From DASPKT01 sp035626475 (GTDB lineage Bacteria; Pseudomonadota; Alphaproteobacteria; Azospirillales; Azospirillaceae): a stretch of DNA of 64,000 nt. Below, piece by piece: positions 16,721 through 24,901 of the stretch. Where the stretch lies: contig DASPNP010000038.1 of the NCBI GenBank assembly GCA_035626475.1, positions 1 to 64,000 of the forward strand, in the 5' to 3' direction. The translations under genes were made by a program, and so were the position numbers. How positions within the stretch are numbered: the first letter of the stretch is position 1; each line of letters opens with the position of its first letter. The notes beneath the pieces are model-generated. The model did no database searches. It was not told the DNA's origin and saw only the letters and a list, made by a program, of their open reading frames with translations.

Positions 16721-17671
16721 TCAGGCGTTCCCCGCCATGTCGTTGGGCTTGTCGCTGCGCGTCAGCAGGTCCAGGCAGGCCATGCGCACGGCCACGCCCA
16801 GCTCCACCTGCTGCAGGATGACGCTGCGGTGGATGTCGTCGGCGACCAGGCTGTCGATCTCGACGCCGCGGTTCATGGGGCCGGGATGCATGATCAGCGC
16901 GTCGGGCTTGGCGACCGCCAGCTTCTCGTAGTCCAGCCCGTAGAAGCGGTTGTACTCGCGGATGGAGGGCACGAACATGCCCTGCATCCGCTCCAGCTGC
17001 AGGCGCAGCATCATGACGATGTCCGCGTCCTTCAAGCCGGTCGCCATGGAGTGGTGGACCTCCACCCCCATGCGGTCGATGGCCGAGGGCAGCAGGGTCG
17101 GCGGCGCCACCACCCGCACCTTGGCCCCCATGGCGTTCAGCAGCAGGATGTTGGAGCGCGCCACGCGGCTGTGCAGGATGTCGCCGCAGATGGCGACGGT
17201 CAGGCCGGCGAGGCCGCCCTTGTGCCGGCGGATGGTCAGCGCGTCGAGCAGCGCCTGGGTCGGATGCTCGTGGCTGCCGTCGCCGCCGGAGATGACGGCG
17301 CAGTTCACCTTGTCGGCCAGCAGCTTCACCGCCCCCGACTCGCCGTGGCGGACCACCAGCACGTCCAGATGCATGGCGTTCAGCGTCAGCGCCGTGTCCA
17401 GCAGGGTCTCGCCCTTCTTCACGCTGGAGCCGTCGACCGACATGTTGATGCTGTCGCCGCCCAGGCGCTTGGCCGCCAGCTCGAAGCTGGTGCGGGTGCG
17501 GGTGGAGTTCTCGAAGAACAGGTTCACCACGGTCTTGCCGCGCAGCAGGGCCGACTTCTTCTCCGGGCTGCGGTTCTGCTCGACATAGGTGTCGGCGAGG
17601 TCGAGGATCGTAGCGATCTCGGCCGGGCTCAGCCCCTCGATGCCCAGCAAATGGCGGTGCGGGAAGCGCAT
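16721..17671 (-). CDS. pyrB: Aspartate carbamoyltransferase catalytic chain
   Basis: The 316-residue enzyme makes carbamoyl-aspartate in pyrimidine synthesis. It shows the carbamoyl-phosphate site FFENSTRTRTSFE, the KKGE loop, GSHEHPTQALLD, and the C-terminal HPGPMNRGVE. The ATG at 17671 starts exactly at the family N-terminus (MRFPHRHLLGI); a longer in-frame reading to 18547 is spurious. It is followed at once by the pyrC-like gene. Confidence 0.96.
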   Translation of the reverse strand: MRFPHRHLLGIEGLSPAEIATILDLADTYVEQNRSPEKKSALLRGKTVVNLFFENSTRTRTSFELAAKRLGGDSINMSVDGSSVKKGETLLDTALTLNAMHLDVLVVRHGESGAVKLLADKVNCAVISGGDGSHEHPTQALLDALTIRRHKGGLAGLTVAICGDILHSRVARSNILLLNAMGAKVRVVAPPTLLPSAIDRMGVEVHHSMATGLKDADIVMMLRLQLERMQGMFVPSIREYNRFYGLDYEKLAVAKPDALIMHPGPMNRGVEIDSLVADDIHRSVILQQVELGVAVRMACLDLLTRSDKPNDMAGNA

Positions 17672-17821
17672 GGCGGCCTCATCTGCGAAACGGGCCGGAC
17701 TATGGCGCGGCGGGCCGGCCGGGGCAAGGGCCGGGCAGGGGGAGGAGGGCCCCGGCCGCGACGTTCCCGCCTCCCGGCTGTTGCATGGGCTTCGGTTACC
17801 ACCACACCGGGAGGAATCCCC

Positions 17822-18508
17822 ATGCGTACCTTCGCGATCGCCGCCGCCACCGCGGCGCTGCTGCTGAGCGGCACGGCCCTGGCCCAGTCCACCTCCAGCT
17901 CTTCCACCCAGTCCGAGAGCGGCACCGACGTGCGCGCCCCGGCCATGAAGAGCGGCACCAGCTCGCCGCAGCCGACCTCGCCGGGCATGACCGGCCAGGA
18001 GAACACGGTCAAGTCGCCGGCCGGCGCCGGCCCGATCGAGGGCGCCTTCATCTTCAGCCAGCAGGACCGGATGTTCGTGCAGAAGGCGGCCCAGGGCGAC
18101 ATGGCCGAGATCGCGGCCGGCAAGCTGGCACTGCAGAAGGCCAAGCATCCCGAGATCAAGGCCATGGCCCAGCAGCTGATCGACGACCACACCAAGAGCG
18201 CCGAGCGCATGCAGGAAATGGCGTCGAACTACGACATCGACCTGCCGAAGAGCGTCGGCGAGAAGCATGAGGCCGACATGGCCAAGCTCTCCAAGCTGTC
18301 GGGCGCCGAGTTCGACCGCGAGTGGCTGCGCACCCAGATCGACGACCACAAGATGGAGATCGAGCTGTTCCAGGCGCAGGCGAGCCAGCAGGGCAAGCAG
18401 ACCCCGCTGAACAAGTTCGCCCAGGCCCAGCTGCCGATCCTGCAGGGCCACCTGCAGCACGCGCAGAGCCTGCAGTCCGAGATCGCCGGCACCGCCAGCG
18501 CGAAGTGA
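17822..18508 (+). CDS. DUF4142 secreted protein
   Basis: The 228-residue protein has a signal peptide (about 1-22, ending TALA), a Ser/Thr-rich stretch, then a helical DUF4142 domain (about 75-220) with the ferritin-like pattern of this family, including KAKHPEIKAMAQQLIDDH. The function of DUF4142 is unknown; members are exported and are common in Alphaproteobacteria. A GGGAGG ribosome site lies about 7 bases before the ATG. It is transcribed divergently from pyrB. Confidence 0.9.
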   Translation: MRTFAIAAATAALLLSGTALAQSTSSSSTQSESGTDVRAPAMKSGTSSPQPTSPGMTGQENTVKSPAGAGPIEGAFIFSQQDRMFVQKAAQGDMAEIAAGKLALQKAKHPEIKAMAQQLIDDHTKSAERMQEMASNYDIDLPKSVGEKHEADMAKLSKLSGAEFDREWLRTQIDDHKMEIELFQAQASQQGKQTPLNKFAQAQLPILQGHLQHAQSLQSEIAGTASAK

Positions 18509-18516
18509 GGTACCGA

Positions 18517-18543
18517 GGGGGGAGCGCCGCGCTCCCCCCTTTC
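18517..18543 (+). terminator. Strong rho-independent terminator
   Basis: GGGGGGAGCG (18517-18526) pairs perfectly with CGCTCCCCCC (18530-18539) around a 3-base loop, followed by TTTCT. It ends the DUF4142 gene and, being symmetric, probably also the convergent hydrolase gene. Confidence 0.9.
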
Positions 18544-18547
18544 TCAT

Positions 18548-19471
18548 TCAGGCCACGCCGTTCGCCTTGAACCAGGCGAGGCACTGGCGCCAGCCCTCGG
18601 CGGCCACGTCCGGGCGGAAGCTCGGGCGGTAGTCGGCGTAGAAGCCGTGCGGCGCGTCCTTGAACAGCAGGATCTCCGACCCGGCGGCGGCCTTCGAGGT
18701 GCCCGAGGCGGCCTTCAGCGCCGCGCGCAGCGCGTCCACCTGCTCCACCGGGATGCCGGTGTCGGCCGAGCCGTAGAGCCCCAGCACCGGCGCCTTCAGC
18801 TCCGCCGCCACATCGGCCGGATGGCGCGGATGCAGCGGGTTGGGCGGCCGCTTCAGCGCGCCGTACCAGGCGACGCCGGCCTTCACCTGCGCACTGTGCG
18901 CGGCGTAGAGCCAGGTGATCCGCCCGCCCCAGCAGAAGCCGGTGACGCCGACGCGTCCCGTGTCGCCCTTGGCCTGCCCCCCCGCCCAGGCGACCGTGGC
19001 GTCCAGGTCGGCCATGACCTGCGCGTCCGGCACCTTGGAGACGATGGTGGAGATCAGCGTCTGCACGTCGGCGATCCTGGTCGGGTCGCCCTGGCGCACA
19101 TAGAGGTCCGGCGCCACCGCCAGATAGCCGCGCTTGGCGAAGCGGCGGCAGACATCCTTGATGTGCTCGTGGATGCCGAAGATCTCCTGCACCACCAGCA
19201 GCACGGGGAAGGGGCCGTCGCCCTCCGGCCGGGCATAGTAGCCGGGGATGGCGCGGTCGCCGGCGGGAATCTCCGCCATGCCGGCGGCAAGACCCGCCGT
19301 GTCCGTGGTGATGACCGTCTGCGCCTCCACCGGCAGGGCCGCCAGCGCGAAGCCGGCCGTCCCGATCGCCGCCGTGCCCAGGGCGAAGGTCCGCCGGCTC
19401 ACCTCCGGCTCGGGCAGCAGGCTCGCCGCCTGCTCGTCCGTGCGGCGCAGATCGTCCTTCGTGTCGGTCAT
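18548..19471 (-). CDS. Tat-exported dienelactone hydrolase family protein
   Basis: The 307-residue alpha/beta hydrolase has a twin-arginine signal (SRRTFALG at about 25-32, then a hydrophobic stretch to residue 50). The DLH catalytic triad is Cys180 (GFCWGG), Asp237 and His275 (APHGF). The family hydrolyses lactones and esters such as dienelactones; the substrate here is unknown. It shares the terminator with the convergent DUF4142 gene, and a CoA-transferase gene lies upstream on the same strand. Confidence 0.9.
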   Translation of the reverse strand: MTDTKDDLRRTDEQAASLLPEPEVSRRTFALGTAAIGTAGFALAALPVEAQTVITTDTAGLAAGMAEIPAGDRAIPGYYARPEGDGPFPVLLVVQEIFGIHEHIKDVCRRFAKRGYLAVAPDLYVRQGDPTRIADVQTLISTIVSKVPDAQVMADLDATVAWAGGQAKGDTGRVGVTGFCWGGRITWLYAAHSAQVKAGVAWYGALKRPPNPLHPRHPADVAAELKAPVLGLYGSADTGIPVEQVDALRAALKAASGTSKAAAGSEILLFKDAPHGFYADYRPSFRPDVAAEGWRQCLAWFKANGVA

Positions 19472-19550
19472 CGCTTTCTCCCCGTCTCGAATTGCTTGTC
19501 GGGATGCGCCTTCGGCTCCTCCCGGCCTACGGATCGTCCGGCCGCGCGGA

Positions 19551-20789
19551 TCACACCAGCCCCGCCGCGCGCAGCTGGTCCAGCTCGCCCCCCTCCAGGT
19601 GCAGCCAGTCGGACAGCACCTCCGCCGTGTGCTGGCCCAGCGTCGGCGGCGGGTGGCGGTAGTTGGGCGGCGTCTCGCTCATGCGGATCGGGCTGCCGAT
19701 CAAATCCACCGGCCCGCCATGGGCCGGGTGCTCCATGCTGATCCGCATGCCCCGCGCCTGTACCTGCGGATCGTCGAAGACGGCGGCCAGGTCGTTGATC
19801 GGCCCGCAGGGCACGCCCAGCGGCTCCAGCCCCGCCAGCCAGTCGGCGGCCGGGCGCGCGGATATCAGATCCGCCACCTCGGCCACCACGGCCTCGCGGT
19901 TGCGCACCCGCTCGCGGTTGGTGGCGAAGCGCGGGTCGGCGGCGAGGTCCGGCCGGCCGGCGAAGCCGCAGAACTTCCGGAACTGCTCGTCATTGCCCAC
20001 CGCCAGCACGATCCAGCGGTCGGCGGCCCGGAAGGTCTGGTAGGGCACGATGGTCGGGTGGCCGTTGCCGTAGCGCGGCGTCGGCCGCCCCGAGGTGAGG
20101 TAGTACTGGCCGGCGTTGGACAGCCAAGCCAGCTGCGTGTCCAGCAGCGACATGTCGATGTGCTGGCCGCGCCCGCTCCGGTCGCGGTGGCGCAGCGCCG
20201 CCAGGATGGCGACGGCCGAGTACATGCCGGCCATCAGGTCCGCGATGGCGACGCCGGTCTTCATCGGCGCGCCGTCGGGCTCGCCGGTCAGGGACATGAT
20301 CCCGCCCATGGCCTGGATCAGGAAGTCGTAGCCGGCGCGCGGGGCGTAGGGGCCGGTCTGCCCGAAGCCGGTCAGCGAGCAATAGACCAGCCGCGGATAG
20401 GCGTCCTTCAGATCCTCGTAGGCCAGCCCGTATTTCGCCAGCGTGCCGACCTTGTAGTTCTCGATCACCACGTCGGCCCGGGCCAGCAGCCGCAGCAGCA
20501 GCGCCTTGCCCTCGGGCTTGGTGAAGTCCAGCGCCAGGCTGCGCTTGTTGCGGTTGGCCGAGAGATAGTAGCTGCTCTCCCGCGTGTCGGCGCCGTCCGC
20601 GTCCTTCAGGAAGGGCGGGCCCCATTTGCGGGTGTCGTCGCCCTCGCCCGGCTTCTCCACCTTCACCACGTCGGCGCCGAGGTCCCCCAGCAGCTGCGTG
20701 GCGCTGGGGCCGGCCAGGATGCGGCTCATGTCCAGGACCCGCACGCCCGCCAGGGGGCCTGTCACGGGCGGGGGGGAGGGGTGGGCCAT
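19551..20789 (-). CDS. CaiB/BaiF (class III) CoA-transferase
   Basis: The 412-residue protein moves CoA between carboxylic acids through an aspartyl-CoA intermediate. It has the family N-terminus (GVRVLDMSRILAGPSATQLL, DLGADVVKVEKPGEGD), the catalytic Asp184 in GVAIADLMAGMYS, and the conserved NRKR-like stretch NRNKRSLALD. The substrate is not visible. The gene lies between slyX and the hydrolase on the same strand, with an 79-base gap to the latter. Confidence 0.93.
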   Translation of the reverse strand: MAHPSPPPVTGPLAGVRVLDMSRILAGPSATQLLGDLGADVVKVEKPGEGDDTRKWGPPFLKDADGADTRESSYYLSANRNKRSLALDFTKPEGKALLLRLLARADVVIENYKVGTLAKYGLAYEDLKDAYPRLVYCSLTGFGQTGPYAPRAGYDFLIQAMGGIMSLTGEPDGAPMKTGVAIADLMAGMYSAVAILAALRHRDRSGRGQHIDMSLLDTQLAWLSNAGQYYLTSGRPTPRYGNGHPTIVPYQTFRAADRWIVLAVGNDEQFRKFCGFAGRPDLAADPRFATNRERVRNREAVVAEVADLISARPAADWLAGLEPLGVPCGPINDLAAVFDDPQVQARGMRISMEHPAHGGPVDLIGSPIRMSETPPNYRHPPPTLGQHTAEVLSDWLHLEGGELDQLRAAGLV

Positions 20790-20825
20790 GGGCGCGCTCC
20801 GGCGGGGAAGGGAGGAGGGGACGGG

Positions 20826-21068
20826 TCAGTAGTGGGGCGGCGGGCGCTCGTCGGCGGGCGACGGGCTCCAGCCCCCCTCCAGATCGCCGAGCCGGTCGGA
20901 CAGGCGGTGCAGCCGCAGCGTCAGCGCGTCGATGGCGCGGCCCTGGCGCAGCAGCTCGGCCGAGAGCTCCTCCGCCTGCCGCTCCAGATGGGCGTTGCGG
21001 GTCTCGAGCTCGACGATGCGGCGCTCCAGCGCGCGGCGGTCCAGCAGATCGTGGGGGCGGTCGGACAT
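20826..21068 (-). CDS. slyX: SlyX family protein
   Basis: The 80-residue protein is almost wholly a heptad-repeat coiled coil (RRIVELETRNAHLERQAEEL) and ends in the SlyX-typical proline-rich PPPHY. SlyX function is unknown. The ATG at 21068 gives the family length; an upstream in-frame start is less likely. It is the last clear chromosomal gene before the phage-derived region. Confidence 0.9.
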   Translation of the reverse strand: MSDRPHDLLDRRALERRIVELETRNAHLERQAEELSAELLRQGRAIDALTLRLHRLSDRLGDLEGGWSPSPADERPPPHY

Positions 21069-21179
21069 GCCGCCATGGTTAAGGGGTGCCCGGCACGGCG
21101 TCAACGGCGGCCTTGGGGGGAGGGCTGGGCGCTATCCCCATCCTCCTCCCCTAGGGACTGCTTTCCGAAAGCTACCGTT

Positions 21180-21330
21180 CGGAACTGCCGTTCCCTCTCC
21201 CAGGGGGAGAGGGACAGGGAGAGGGGGTACGGGATCGCGGAGCAATCCGTGGCATCGATGAAGCACCCTTCCTCAGAACTCCTACCCCTCACCCCACCCT
21301 CTCCCCCTGGGAGAGGGGGATTGGCCTTGG
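21180..21330. repeat. CCCTCTCCC-type intergenic palindromic repeat
   Basis: TTCCCTCTCCCAGGGGGAGAGGGA (about 21190-21213) and CCCACCCTCTCCCCCTGGGAGAGG (about 21294-21319) form nested palindromes, with the outer GGTACGGG / TACCCCTCACC region completing the element. Similar blocks occur at 36.5 and 39.5 kb inside the phage-derived region. The 522-bp spacer 21069-21590 otherwise holds only the promoter listed below; no attachment site or tRNA remnant was recognised. Confidence 0.65.
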
Positions 21331-21484
21331 TCCTGGCGTCCCGGAAAGCCGTTCGGAAGGGTGGGAGGGCCCCCACCCCATCCACGCGAGACCCGCAAAC
21401 GAAAGAAAATTTTTCGCTTGCGAGATTCAAAAACATGCCTCCGGCCCTGGATTTCCCTGGAACTGTTGAATCTCTCCTGCAGGT

Positions 21485-21513
21485 TTGGAGTCCTGGCGCC
21501 CCCCTCTTATAAT
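21485..21513 (+). promoter_or_regulatory. Sigma70-type promoter of the Mor-like gene
   Basis: A perfect -10 hexamer TATAAT (21508-21513) stands 17 bases after TTGGAG (21485-21490), which matches the first three bases of TTGACA. Transcription would start near 21520, leaving a leader of about 70 bases. The spacer holds GCGCCCCCC (21496-21504), the reverse complement of the G-rich core found in the 26-bp motif at 25.4 and 34.3 kb. Confidence 0.65.
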
Positions 21514-21590
21514 TGGTGCATGTCCAGCGCGGCCGGCCGGCGCGCGGGGCGACCGACCAGACCCATCCGCCAGACCATCCGGAGGCATCC

Positions 21591-22100
21591 ATGACCCTGG
21601 ACGCGATCCCGCGCGCCCGGCCGCTCCCTCTCGCCACCCGCCCCGCCGACCCGGCGCGGCGCGGCCTGCCCGCCATCCGCGGCGCCAGCCTGCCGGCGAC
21701 CATCCCCGCCGCCCGCCTGCCCGCCGTGGCGGACCATGCCCGCGACACGCTGCCGACCCTGCCGCCCCTGGGCCAGGAGATCGCGGAGCGGTTCGGCGAG
21801 CCCTTCGCCGTAGCTTTCCTGCGCCGCTACGGCGGCACCCGCGTGCGCTTCGCCGCCCGGCCGCGCTTCAACAATCCGCTGCTGGCCTGGATGGGCGAGC
21901 GGCGGTTCCACGAGCTGCGCCGCGCCATCTTCGGCGACGCCCGGGTCGAGGTGCCGGCCGCCCGCGCCTACCTTGCCATGCTGGACGCGCGGGCGCTGCG
22001 CCGCCGCGGCCGCACCGTGACCGACATCGCGACGGCGCTGGGCCTCTCCTACAGCTGCGCCCGCCGCTACGTCACCGGCATCGACGCCCCCATCCTCTGA
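21591..22100 (+). CDS. Mor-like transcription activator
   Basis: The 169-residue basic protein has a C-terminal half resembling the Mor/C family of Mu-like phages: two matching segments (EIAERFGEPFAVAFLRRYGG; FHELRRAIFGDARVEVP) and then a helix-turn-helix (TVTDIATALGLSYSCARRYV). Mor activates middle transcription in phage Mu. The N-terminal 60 residues are proline- and alanine-rich and unassigned. A GGAGG ribosome site precedes the ATG, and a good promoter lies upstream. It stands first in the phage-derived region, fitting a regulator of the genes that follow. It could instead be another HTH phage protein. Confidence 0.55.
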   Translation: MTLDAIPRARPLPLATRPADPARRGLPAIRGASLPATIPAARLPAVADHARDTLPTLPPLGQEIAERFGEPFAVAFLRRYGGTRVRFAARPRFNNPLLAWMGERRFHELRRAIFGDARVEVPAARAYLAMLDARALRRRGRTVTDIATALGLSYSCARRYVTGIDAPIL

Positions 22101-22128
22101 CCGCCGCAGCAGAAAGGAACATAATCCT

Positions 22129-24516
22129 ATGACCGCGAAGAATCCTGGCCGCGCGCCCCTGTTCGGCCGCCTCCGCCGCGCCTGGCGCAGCTTCCGCGTG
22201 ACCGAGGCGGCCGGCCTGACGCTGGAGGAGGGACCCGGCTGGCGCCCGCTGACCGGCGACGGCCGCCGCGACCTGGGGCCCCTGTCCCAGCGCCGCATGC
22301 AGGAGCTGGCGGTGCATCAGTGGGAGCGCAACCGCCTGGCCAACCGCCTGATCGAGCTGCCGCTCTCCTACCTGCTGGGCGAGGGCGTGCGCCTGGTCTG
22401 CGACGATCCCCAGGGCCAGGCCTGGCTCGACGCCTTCTGGCACGACCCCGTCAACCGCCTCGACCGCCGCCTCAAGGAGCTGGTCCGCTCCTACAAGCTC
22501 TTCGGCGAACTCGTCCTGCCCGTGACCGCCCACCCGGTCTCCGGCGAGGTGCGGCTGGGCTATGTCGATCCCGGCGCCGTGCACGACGTCGTCACCGACC
22601 CGGGCGGCTCGGGGCTGGTGGCCGGGGTGGAGGTGCACGGGCCCGACGGCGAGGCCCTGGTCTTCCGCACCCTGCTGCCCGGCGCCGATCCCGAGCGCGC
22701 CGAGCTGCTGTTCAGCGAGGAGGCCCGGGCCATGCGCGCCCACATGAAGGCCGGCGACTGCTTCCTGTTCCGCCGCAACGCCCTGCCGGACGGGCGGCGC
22801 GGCCGCTCCGACCTGCTGTCGGCGATCGACTTCTGCGACCTCTACGAGCAGATGATCTACGGCGAGGCCGAGCGCGCCACCGTGCTGCGCCAGGTGGTGT
22901 ACGACGTGACGCTGAAGGGCGCCACGGAAGCCGAAGTGCAGGCCCGCGCCCGCAGCATCGAGACGCCCCGGCCGCTGTCCGTCCGTGTCCACAACGAAGC
23001 CGAGGAATGGCAGGTGCTGACCCCCGACCTGCGGGCCGGGGACGCCTCGGAGACCGCGCGGCTGATCCGCGGCCATGTGCTGGGGGGAGCGACGCTGCCG
23101 GAGCACTGGTACGGGCAGGGCGGCGACGTGAACCGGGCGACGGCGGGGGAGATGGGCGAGCCCACCTTCAAGGTGCTGTCGGACGAGCAGCGCGAGCTGG
23201 GCGCCCTGCTGTCGGACGTGGGCGGGCACGTGCTGTCCTGCCGGCTGCGGGCGCTGGGGCACCCGGACAAGGTGGGCCGGCCGGAGTACCGGGTGCGGGT
23301 GGAGTTCCCGGAGCTGACCGCGCGCGACACCACGGCCTATGCGGGGGCGCTGGCGAACCTGGTCGGCGCGCTGCTGCCGGCGCTGGAGCGGGGTCTCTTG
23401 AGCGAGGCGGCGGCGTCGGCGCTGATCGCGCAGACGGCGCGGCAGCTGGGGGTGAAGCTGGACCCGGTGCAGGAGCTGGCGACGGCCCGGCGCGAGGCGG
23501 CGGGCCGGGCGGCGGGTGCTGCCGGTGCCGGGTCTCAGGGCGGGGAGGCCGGGCCGGAGGGCCGCCGCCCTTTCGCTGAGGGCTACCCGGAGTTCGACCC
23601 GGACCAGCCGCGCGCCGAGGACGGGCGCTGGACCGACGGCGGGGGTGGCGGCGGAGGCGGGAGCAAGGCGTCCGGCGCCGTCGGTCGCACGCCCAGCCCG
23701 GTGCCGGAGGATCCCCGCCGTGAGGGCATGCGTTTCCTGCGTGACCCGGAGGAGGACCGACTGGGCGCTGCGGGGGCCGAGGAGCCTAGCGGAGAGAGAA
23801 GCCGCTCAGGTGGGCTACGCGTTAACGTCTACCCAGTGAAAACTGGGCCAGGTCAGGGTGGTGGACCTGACCCCGCGACTGCCGCTCGTGGAATGAAGGC
23901 TGAGGATTGGCAGGCGCATGAAGCGGCGCTCGGGCGCCTCAAGGGTGTGCCCGAGAACGCGCAGGAGGCGATGCTGCTCACCACGGGCTGGGAGGGCGGC
24001 AACATCGTGGGCGCCAACGGATCTCGTGGCGGCATCCTGCGCGATACGCTGAACGACTTGACGAAAGCTGGTTTGATCCCTGGCATTCCGGCAGGCACCG
24101 TTGGCGTGGAGCCCCGCTCCTTGACCCAAGACCAACTGGCGGCGGCACAGATCGCCTATCTGAACGGCAAGCCTAATGCCCAGGGAACCGGATTCGAAGG
24201 GGGCGCATTCGGCAAGAGAGGAGTCGCTGCCCTCAAGGAGGTGAAAGACCAGAAGGTGGTCAATGCCGTGGTGGATACCGTCTACTGGCAGGGGACTACC
24301 AAAGGCGCCGAGATCGTCCAGCGAGCCCTGGTGGATGTCGGCGCATTGCCGGCCGATACGGAGATCGATGGCGTTCTTGGATCTGGCAGCATGAAAGCGC
24401 TGGCCGGCCTGACGCCCGAGAGAAGTCGTGAGTTTCTGGAGAAACTAAAAACCCGGCGTTCAGACTGGCTCAGTGAGCATGTCAATAAAATGGCGGAAGA
24501 AGGAAAGATTACGTAG
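22129..24516 (+). CDS. Phage portal protein fused to a GH108-like peptidoglycan hydrolase domain
   Basis: Residues 1 to about 450 look like a phage portal (MQELAVHQWERNRLANRLIE, YVDPGAVHDVVTDP, AGEMGEPTFKVLSDEQRELG). A linker follows with FDPDQPRAEDGRWTDGG and an eight-glycine run, a style seen before toxin domains in phage structural proteins. Residues about 590-795 resemble GH108 muramidases: WEGGNIVG with a candidate catalytic Glu622, VVNAVVDTVYWQG in place of the usual D-x-VN-x-G, and IDGVLGSGSMKAL as in the PG_binding_3 part. GC content drops visibly from about 23.8 kb, so the tail looks acquired. Either the fusion is a particle-borne cell-wall effector or a rearranged gene. Portal call firm, hydrolase call moderate. 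Confidence 0.72.
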   Translation: MTAKNPGRAPLFGRLRRAWRSFRVTEAAGLTLEEGPGWRPLTGDGRRDLGPLSQRRMQELAVHQWERNRLANRLIELPLSYLLGEGVRLVCDDPQGQAWLDAFWHDPVNRLDRRLKELVRSYKLFGELVLPVTAHPVSGEVRLGYVDPGAVHDVVTDPGGSGLVAGVEVHGPDGEALVFRTLLPGADPERAELLFSEEARAMRAHMKAGDCFLFRRNALPDGRRGRSDLLSAIDFCDLYEQMIYGEAERATVLRQVVYDVTLKGATEAEVQARARSIETPRPLSVRVHNEAEEWQVLTPDLRAGDASETARLIRGHVLGGATLPEHWYGQGGDVNRATAGEMGEPTFKVLSDEQRELGALLSDVGGHVLSCRLRALGHPDKVGRPEYRVRVEFPELTARDTTAYAGALANLVGALLPALERGLLSEAAASALIAQTARQLGVKLDPVQELATARREAAGRAAGAAGAGSQGGEAGPEGRRPFAEGYPEFDPDQPRAEDGRWTDGGGGGGGGSKASGAVGRTPSPVPEDPRREGMRFLRDPEEDRLGAAGAEEPSGERSRSGGLRVNVYPVKTGPGQGGGPDPATAARGMKAEDWQAHEAALGRLKGVPENAQEAMLLTTGWEGGNIVGANGSRGGILRDTLNDLTKAGLIPGIPAGTVGVEPRSLTQDQLAAAQIAYLNGKPNAQGTGFEGGAFGKRGVAALKEVKDQKVVNAVVDTVYWQGTTKGAEIVQRALVDVGALPADTEIDGVLGSGSMKALAGLTPERSREFLEKLKTRRSDWLSEHVNKMAEEGKIT

Positions 24517-24836
24517 CGGGCAACGCGATATTCCAATCTTCTCAGTTTCGACGGCCTGCTTTCATAGATGCGTTTCCAGAATGTATAGAATGGCGTTCCG
24601 CGACCCGTTATGCTGTCCGATACTGAACAAACTTCCTGGTCTACTCTTAGCCTGCATAACCAGTAAGCATCTATGACGCATACTGGTTCCTTGGGGTCGA
24701 GGTAGCAGCGGCTGGTTGTGCCGGCATCATCCTTGCCGATCTTGCGCCATTGCCCCACCCAGTCGGGCTGCGCAGCCGCAAGAGTTGCAGGCGTGACAAT
24801 CGTCAGCGCGAAGGCGAGCGTGATCAGACGGCGCAT
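24282..24836 (-). CDS. Small secreted protein, candidate periplasmic immunity factor
   Basis: The 184-residue reading starts with a clear signal peptide (MRRLITLAFALTIV, cleavage near AAAQP) and a Cys-rich segment at about 44-70 (CYLDP, VCVIDAYWLC, EVC). The first 105 residues lie in AT-richer DNA and look genuine; the rest is antisense to the end of the portal-fusion gene, so the natural C-terminus may be lost or frameshifted. Sitting tail-to-tail with a predicted cell-wall hydrolase and being exported to the periplasm, it is a reasonable immunity candidate. No family was recognised. Confidence 0.5.
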   Translation of the reverse strand: MRRLITLAFALTIVTPATLAAAQPDWVGQWRKIGKDDAGTTSRCYLDPKEPVCVIDAYWLCRLRVDQEVCSVSDSITGRGTPFYTFWKRIYESRPSKLRRLEYRVARYVIFPSSAILLTCSLSQSERRVFSFSRNSRLLSGVRPASAFMLPDPRTPSISVSAGNAPTSTRARWTISAPLVVPCQ

Positions 24837-24901
24837 GGGGCGTTCCTCAGGGCGCGAGCGGTCGCCTCTTCTCTACCGCATCGCGCGCGCCAGCGCCATG
24901 C

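Noticed and set aside
21069..21590. Left attachment site or integrase next to slyX
   Set aside because: No tRNA, direct repeat pair with the right end or recombinase gene could be recognised. The spacer holds repeats and one promoter.
24473..24676. A 67-residue plus-strand frame downstream of the portal fusion
   Set aside because: No ribosome site and antisense to the signal-peptide-bearing gene, which has the better coding features.
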